Part shown: positions 57,362-64,000 of the stretch, in pieces
How positions within the stretch are numbered: position 1 is the first letter of the stretch
Layout: each line of letters opens with the position of its first letter
Assembly (NCBI GenBank): GCA_029990175.1
Contig: JARKIP010000065.1
Span: 22,670,501-22,734,500, forward strand
DNA from: Petunia secreta
Lineage: Eukaryota > Streptophyta > Magnoliopsida > Solanales > Solanaceae
Direction: 5' to 3'
Length of the DNA: 64,000 bases
Program-made: the position numbers and the translations under genes
Notes under the pieces: generated by a model
Told to the model about the DNA's origin: nothing
Seen by the model: only the letters and a program-made list of their open reading frames with translations
Database searches by the model: none

Positions 57362-59245
57362 CCTACTCCCACCACCGTCTCTCATATGAGGAGTTTCCAT
57401 GGCCTTGCTAGTTTCTATAGGCGCTTTGTTAGAGACTTTAGCACCATTGCCGCACCACTCACCGAGTTGGTGAAAAAGGACAAGTCCTTTATTTGGGGAG
57501 AGCCGCAAGCGAAGGCTTTCCAAGAATTGAAAAGTAGGCTAAGTACCGCTCCATTATTACAATTGCCCGACTTTGGGAAGGCTTTTGAGGTAGAATGTGA
57601 TGCCTCGGGGGTGGGTATTGGGGTTGTTCTCATGCAAGAAGGGAAACCCGTTGCCTACTTTAGTGAGAAGTTAAAGGGCGCAACCTTGAATTACTCCACG
57701 TATGACAAGGAGTTGTATGCCCTCGTGAGAGCTCTAGCCCATTGGCAACACTATCTATGGCCTCGGGAATTTGTGATCAAGAGTGACTCTAAGAGGCCAA
57801 GAGAAGTTGAACAAAAGACATGCCAAGTGGGTGGAGTTCATTGAGTCCTTTCCTTATGTAATTCATTACAAAAGGGGTAAGGACAATGTTGTAGCCGATG
57901 CGCTTTCTAGGAAGTTCGCCCTTGCTACCACTCTTGCTTCTAGACTTATGGGTTTTAAGAGTATAAAATCTTTGTATGAACATGACCCAAAGTTCAAGAG
58001 CATTCATGATGCTCTAGTGAGTGGGAAGAGGGTGGAGAAATACCAATGGGTTGATGGCTACATTTTTAAAAATGGAAGAGTTTGTGTGCCCGAGTCCTCA
58101 TGGAGGGAGTTGCTTGTTCGTGAAGCACATTGTGGGGGCTTGATGGGTCAGTTTGGGAGGAACAAAACCTTGGCCATTCTCATGGAGCAATTCCATTGGC
58201 CAAAGATGGGTGTGCAAGTTGAGAGACTTTGCAACACTTGCTTGGATTGCAAGTATGCTAAGTCCAAATCTAATTCCCATGGTTTGTATGCTCCCCTCCC
58301 TTTTCCTACTAGCCCGTGGATGGACATTTCGATGGATTTTGTTATGGGTTTGCCACGGTCTAAAGGGGGACACGATAGCATTTATGTTGTCGTGGATCGG
58401 TTCTCCAAAATGGCTCACTTTATTCCTTGTAAAAAGAGTCATGATGCACAACATGTAGCTTCTGTGTTCATTGATAATGTGTTAAAGTTGCATGGTGTGC
58501 CTCAAACAATTGTGAGTGATAGGGACTCTAAGTTCCTTAGCCATTTTTGGAGGTGTCTTTGGGGTGCTCTTGGCACCAAGTTGTTATTTTCTACGTCCCA
58601 CCACCCCCAAACGGATGGTCTAACCAAAGTGGTGAACCGAACCTTGGGTGCTCTCCTTAGAGCCATGACCTGAGGTAAGGCCGGGATGTGGGTTGACAAG
58701 TTGCCTCTTATGGAGTTTGCTTATAACCGTACATTGCATAGCATGATTGGCTTGACTCCGTTTGAGTGCGTCTATGGATTTAATTCTTTGATTCTACTTG
58801 ATCTAACCCCTTTGCCCAAGGAAATGGTTGTTAATTTTGAAGGTGAAAACCGAGCTAAAGCCATGCTTCAAATCCATGCCAAAGCGAGGAAGAGATTGGA
58901 GGAAGCCTATGACAAGGTTGCCTTCAAGAAGAACAAGGGGAGGAAGAAGTTGGAACTCAAGAAAGGAGATTGGGTGTGGGTGCACTTCCGCAAAGAGAGG
59001 TTTCCAAACCTTAGAAAAGGGAAGTTGGCACCCCGGGGAGATGGACCCTTCCAAGTGCTATCCAAGATCAACAACAACGCATATGTGATCGATTTGCCAA
59101 GTGAGTACACTATTTCAAACACTTTTAATGTTAGTGACTTGGCTCCTTTTGATATAGGTGATGATGCCGTGGAGGACAATGTCGTGGAGGTTGATGCTAC
59201 AATTTCGAAGACGAAACCTTCTGAAGAAGGGGAGGAGGATGCGGG
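57362..59245 (+). pseudogene. pol of H, RT end to integrase
   Basis: Continues from 44353. RT tail, RNase H (VECDASGVGIGVVL), a deletion at about 57787 that removes the HES codons and shifts frame, HHCC finger where the second His is Gln (GLMGQFG), core with both Asp, but the catalytic Glu is Lys (DGLTKVV, near 58620). TGA at 58671-58673, then the C-terminal part with GDGPFQVL to the polypurine tract. Integrase is inactive by sequence. Confidence 0.92.
59224..59239 (+). promoter_or_regulatory. polypurine tract of H
   Basis: AAGAAGGGGAGGAGGA, followed by only TGCGGG of the H LTR before L begins. Confidence 0.75.
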
Positions 59246-59941
59246 TGATGCAATCTAAACTACGGAAGAAAGAATATACATAAAAGCAAAACACTAATCG
59301 AAAATTTAACAAAGGATTTAGTAGGAACTAGTCTACTCACCCCTTTGTTAGGATTCAAAGAGCACCTAAACTATACGAACTATCCTCAAGACGAACCTGT
59401 GACTTGATAACAATTCGACCAAAGAGAAAAACGTTCAAATCGGATTTCACTCAAGAAGGAACGATCTTCCAAGTTTTTGTAGGAAAAGCTCAAAGGTTGT
59501 ATTTTACATAATGTCTAGGAACTGAATAAAAATACCGCTAGGTAGGGGATTATATAGGTTCAGCCCCTAACACTTAAATCAACTAGGAAAAGATTAACTA
59601 AAGAAAGGCCAATAATTTGCCTAAATGTCAAGCGACCATGCAGGGCCCAATAACTATGATTGTCTATATAATGTATCAAATAAGAGCTCAGTGAGTAGCT
59701 CTGCCCGTTGAGTATCTCACCGAGTAGTTCTGCTCGGTCTCAACTAGTTCCAAGTGTCCCTCCTTCTCCAATGCTAATCAACGCCTCTCTTGTCACCTCC
59801 ATCATGTTGCCCGCTTCTTCCATCATCGCACAATCATAGCTCTTCATTGCCATCAAATGGACATCATGAAGCTCCTTAGCTTGACTCCTCATAAATGGTC
59901 TGGAAGGCACGAACAGAGCTTGATCAGGCTGGACTGCATCG
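59246..59941 (-). mobile_element. 3' LTR of L
   Basis: About 696 bp, minus strand CGATGCAGTCC...GATTGCATCA (outer A mutated to G at 59941). There is no GCGATCGC or GGCG-N3-CGCC array; U3 has GAGTA/CTCGGT-type short repeats near 59690-59740. It encodes a RPFMRSQAKELHD tail. Confidence 0.85.
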
Positions 59942-62900
59942 TTCTCCCCTTCTTGAGAAGATTTCGTCCTCGAAATCGAGCTATCATTATCTCTCAAAGC
60001 GGCACTACCTGCAACACATGGAGTTAAGTCAGAAACATTGAAAGTTGTAGACACATTATACTCACCTCGCAGGTCTATAACATAGGCGTTATTATTGATC
60101 TTTTGAAGCACTTGGAATGGACCATCTCCTCTCGGGGCTAGCTTCCCCTTCTGGTGGCTCAAGAATCTCTCCTTTCGGAAGTGCATCCAAACCTAATCAC
60201 CCTTCTTCAATTCCAGCTTTTTCCTCCCCTTATTCTTCTTGCTCGACACCTTTTCATAAGCTTCCTCCAAGTTCTTCCCTACCTTAGCATGCAACTCAAG
60301 CAACGCGGCTACCCGGTTTTCACCATCAAAACTAATAGCTGCATCTCTAGGCAAAGGAGTAAGATCAAGTGGAATCAAGGGGTTAAAGCTATAAACACAT
60401 TCAAATGGAGTCATACTAGTCATCCTATGCACAGTTCTATTGTAGGCAAACTCCATAATGGGCAACTTATCAGCCCGCGTCCCTGCCTTACCTTTGGTCA
60501 GAGCCCTAAAAAGAGCTCCCAAGGTTCGATTAACAACCTCAGTTGACCGTCAGTCTGTGGATGATGAGACGTGGAAAATAGCAATTTGGTACCTAGGGCA
60601 CCCCGCAAACACTTCCAAAAGTGACTCAAAAATTTCGAATCCCTATCACTAACAATAGTACGAGGCACATTATGCAGCTTTAAAACATTAGCAATAAATA
60701 AAGAAGCAACATGTTGTGCATCATCATATTTCTTACAAGGAATGAAATGAGCCATCTTAGAGAACCTATCAACAACCACATAGATACTATCATGACCACC
60801 CCTAGAACGAAGCAGCCCCATTACAAAGTCCATAGAGATGTCTACCCACGGGCTAGTAGGGACAGGCAGAGGAGTGTACAAACCATGATTACTGGACCTA
60901 GACTTAGCCCGTTTGCAGTCTAAAAAAGCACCACAAACACGCTCGACATCATGCCTCATCTTAGGCCAATGAAACTGCTCCCCAAGTATAGCCAAGGTCT
61001 TATCTACCCCAAAGTGACCCATCAAACCCCCACAATGTGCTTCACGCACCAGCAACTCACGCCATGAAGATTCGGGTATACAAACTCTCCCCTTCTTAAA
61101 AAGGTACCCATCATGCCATTGATATTTCTCTACGCGCTTGCCACTAGCTATGGCATCACACACACTCCGAAGCTTAGGGTCATGCATGTACAAAGACTTA
61201 ATACTCTCAAAACCCATCAGCCTAGATGCTAAAATAGTAGCCAGAGCAAACTTCCTAGAAAGTGCATCGGCCACCACATTTTCCGTCCCCTTTTTGTAAT
61301 GAATTACATAAGGGAAACTCTCAATGAACTCAACCCATTTGGCATGCCTCTTATTCAGCTTCTCTTGACCCCTAAGCTGCTTGAGCGACTCATGATTACT
61401 CCTAATGACTAACTCCCTAGGCCATAAATAGTGCTGCCAATGAGGTAGAGCTCTCACGAGGGCATACAACTCCTTATCATACGTGGAGTAATTCAAGGCA
61501 GCCCCCTTCAACTTCTCACTAAAATAAGCAATAGGTTTCCCATCTTGCATTAGGACACCACCTATCCCAACCCCCGAGGCATCACACTCAATCTCAAATA
61601 CCTTGCTAAAGTCAGGTAATTGTAACAATGGGGCAGAACTATGCCTATGCGTCAACTCTTGGAAAGCCTTCTCTTGAGGCTCCGCCCACACAAATGGTTG
61701 ATCTTTCTTTACTAATTCAGTGAGTGGTGCTGCTATGGTGCTAAAATCTCTCTCAAATCGCCTATAAAAACTAGCCAAGCCATGGAAACTCCTAACATGC
61801 GAAACAGTAGTAGGAGTAGGCCAATGTCTAATAGCCTCAACTTTAGATTCATCTCTTTCAACACCATTAGCACTAACTACAAATCCCAGAAAAACAACCT
61901 TTTCTACACAAAAGGCACACTTCTTATAATTAGCATAGAGCTTTTCAGCCCTCAACACATTACGTACTTGCCTTAAGTGATCAACATGGTCATCTACACT
62001 TTTGCTATAAATCAGAATATCATCAAAGTAAACGACCACAAACTTATTAATGAACGGCTTAAGTACATGATTCATTAGTCTCATAAATGTACTAGGTGCA
62101 TTGGAGAGGCCAAAGGGCATCACCAACCATTCATATAGACCAAACTTGGTCTTGAACGCAGTTTTTCACTCGTCACCCGATTTCATACGGATTTGGTGGT
62201 AGCCGAACCTAAGATCAATTTTAGAGAATACACTTGAACCACTTAACTCATCTAGCATGTCATCTAATCTAGGGATGGAATGACGATACTTCACCGTTAT
62301 TTTTTTGACTGCCCGGCAATCAACGCAGATCCTCCAAGTGCCGTCTTTCTTTGGAACAAGGATCACGGGCACGGCACAAGGGCTCAAACTCTCACGAACC
62401 AGCCCCTTAGTTAGCAGCTCATCCACTTGACGCTGCATCTCCTTGGTATCTTCCGGGTTACTCCAGTATGCTTGTTTGTTAGGAATTTGTGACCCCGGGA
62501 CAAAGTCGATTTGGTGTTCTATCCCCCTTAATGGAGGCAACCCACTCGGCATCTCCTCGGGAAACATGTCCACATATTCCTGCAAGACATCATCATCAGA
62601 ACTCCGCAAGGGGTGAATAATAGTAGGAACATCATCATTAGAACTCAAATAAACACCCTTATGTACAAGGCAAATTAACAATTTTGAATTATCATTACCT
62701 CGTAAATACTCACCTGGCTGCATCATAGCACAAACATTACCTGCTAGGGCTGGTGAATTAGCATGGTCTACGGCTTCGGGCTTCGTTCCCATGGGTTGCT
62801 TTGCCTTAGCCGCTTCTTTGAGCTCCTTCATCCTCCTATAATCATCACTAACCTGCTTGGGTGACAAAGGCTTGAGTGTAAAACTCGTGCCCTCCAACTT

Positions 62901-63308
62901 AACCGTATAGGTGTTGGCCTTGCCATCATGAATCACCCCCCGGTCATATTGCCAAGGCCTGCCCAACAACAAATGGTAAGCCTGCATAGGCACTACATCA
63001 AACATGAGCTCATCACTATAAGCGCCCACCTTAAATCTAATGAGCACTTGCTTCACGACCTTCAACTCACCACACTCGTTCAACCAATGCAGCCTATAGG
63101 GCTGGGGATGTTTCAACGTGGGCAGTCCTAGTTGTGACACGAACGATTGGCTCCCTACATTGGTACAACTACCCGAATCAACAATTAAAGAGCACACTAT
63201 TCCCCGCACTCTACATCTGGCATGAAATAAATTCTCTCGCTGCACATTCACTTCCTCCTCAATGGTCATAGCACTCAAATTCCTACGCACCACAAGAAAC
63301 ATGTTCAC
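59740..63308 (-). pseudogene. protease, RT, RNase H and integrase of L
   Basis: Protease with intact VDSGSCTN, RT (CVDCRAVKKI, SKIDLRFGYHQIRM), TGA at 62166-62168 (TGG elsewhere), then 542 codons with intact YFDD, RNase H (IECDASGVGIGGVL), HHCC finger (CGAFLDC, second Cys of the first pair changed) and integrase D and D (MDFVMG, VSDRDS). A short deletion near 60530 destroys the catalytic Glu region. The C-terminal part has TAG at 60193-60195 and GDGPFQVL, and runs into the LTR to 59740. Confidence 0.92.
59942..59954 (-). promoter_or_regulatory. polypurine tract of L
   Basis: AAGAAGGGGAGAA on the minus strand. Confidence 0.83.
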
Positions 63309-63343
63309 ATCCTCATCCTCCGATATCTCTTCCTCACACTCAA

Positions 63344-64000
63344 CTAAATCATCCCCCTCATCTTCCTCAATCTCCTCATCACTCTCAACTCTCGGACAGT
63401 ACCATCATCAAGAATAAGCATGGTTTTTCGCGTAGGGCAATCATTCGCGAAATGCCCATAGCCTTGACATTTATGACATTTAAAAGAGGAAGCACTAGGA
63501 GTATTAAGCTGAGTTTTAGAAGTACCTCCCGACCCCTTAGGATCACCTTTTTGCGTCACTTTGTCCGCTGGTTTCTTCACATCACGGCCCACACTTGCCT
63601 CCCCGGTACTTGGTTTCCTCCACGCCTTGTTTCGGCTCATAGGAGTAGGAGTGGAACTACCTCTATAGCGGGCTAACTTCTCCTCTTTAATCATCTTCTC
63701 GGCTTCAATGGCAGCTAGCAATGCATCATAAAGAGTCAAAAAAGTGTGTAGCCTCAACTGAGTAGACATGTCACGATTCAGCCCATTCTTAAACCGTATG
63801 ATAGCCTCGTCCTCTTCTTCTTCTTCCATGTCAAGTGATAGCCGAATCTTCTCAAATTCTTCATGATATTCTTCAACAGATTTCAGCCCTTGTTTCAAGT
63901 CATATAACCTCCGAAGTTGCTCTTGTTTGTGTTTTGGATTGACATACTTCCGGGTCATTACTTGTTTCAATTCTCTCCAGGTTATGCGCACGGGCAGATT
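63344..64000 (-). pseudogene. gag of L, C-terminal part
   Basis: RNA-binding half of gag: KHKQEQLRRLYDLKQG, EAIIRFKNGL, an intact zinc knuckle CHKCQGYGHFANDC (about 63458-63499), then a deletion and frameshift near 63395 before protease. The start is outside the window. Confidence 0.9.

Larger units (their letters stand above)
59246..64000 (-). mobile_element. element L, gypsy, runs off the window
   Basis: 3' LTR, polypurine tract, pol and part of gag. It is inserted at the start of the H 3' LTR and is clearly diverged from G, J and H in codons and LTR. The 5' part lies beyond 64000. Confidence 0.88.

Noticed and set aside
1..64000. Host genes, tRNA or rRNA genes
   Set aside because: I found none; all coding-like sequence belongs to the elements described.

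Overview
The window is plant nuclear DNA made almost entirely of nested, broken Ty3/gypsy (Metaviridae) LTR retrotransposons. I see no host gene, tRNA or rRNA. The plant assignment rests on three things: 0.7-0.86 kb LTRs with TG...CA ends, primer-binding sites TGGTATCAGAGC that match the 3' end of initiator tRNA-Met, and gag-PR-RT-RNase H-integrase proteins of the plant chromovirus type (closest by eye to the CRM clade, not proven). Density and nesting suggest pericentromeric or other heterochromatin of a flowering plant. The species cannot be named from the sequence. Element names used here: A1, A2, E2, D, Bm, F, K, J, H, G and L are gypsy elements or derivatives; NA1-a to NA1-e are five copies of a non-autonomous family. 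Layout: A1 pol end (1-1820) and its LTR (1821-2238), cut by LTR-B of E2 (2239-3086). E2 body 3087-4500 and 10923-11747, split by NA1-a (4501-10922, minus, TSD GGTTG), which itself holds a solo LTR-A (8736-9443, TSD TCCAA). The E2 3' LTR (11748-11933 and 24825-25350) is split by D (11934-24819, TSD AGGAC). D contains NA1-b (16294-20663), and its 3' LTR is split by Bm (21369-24578, minus, TSD AAACC). Then come A2 remnants (25351-26135), a 45-bp RT scrap, NA1-c (26181-28396), F (from 28397; its LTR split by NA1-d, 29079-34843, minus, TSD CGTTC), K (37111-38405, minus scrap), J (38406 to about 44122), a 5' LTR scrap, H (44301-44353 and 57362-59245) split by G (44354-57361, minus, TSD CCTAC), which is in turn split by NA1-e (47048-52455, TSD GAGTA). 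Last is L (59246-64000, minus), an LTR, pol and gag that run off the window. Seven insertions have exact 5-bp target duplications, so the order of events can be read. The autonomous elements (A, F, J, H, G, L) encode gag, an aspartic protease, RT, RNase H and an HHCC/DDE integrase; every copy here carries nonsense codons or frameshifts. The most unusual content is non-autonomous. NA1 elements (about 5.4-5.8 kb) carry one conserved reading frame of about 970 codons with no RT or integrase: an acidic Asp/Tyr/Gly-rich N-terminus where gag should be, a retropepsin-like domain whose catalytic D-S/T-G has become D-T-D, and a long unrecognised acidic region ('X'). D and E2 carry a related X placed after gag-PR, in the place of RT-RNase H-integrase, and E2 keeps a scrap of integrase C-terminus behind X. 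NA1 and the gypsy elements share the tRNA-Met primer site, a leader core, and the hairpin plus polypurine tract before the 3' LTR, which fits trans-mobilisation by the autonomous elements. Every element except L also carries palindrome arrays, either GCGATCGC type or GGCG-N3-CGCC type, in two places (LTR U3 and 5' leader), and the type matches between the two places within each element.
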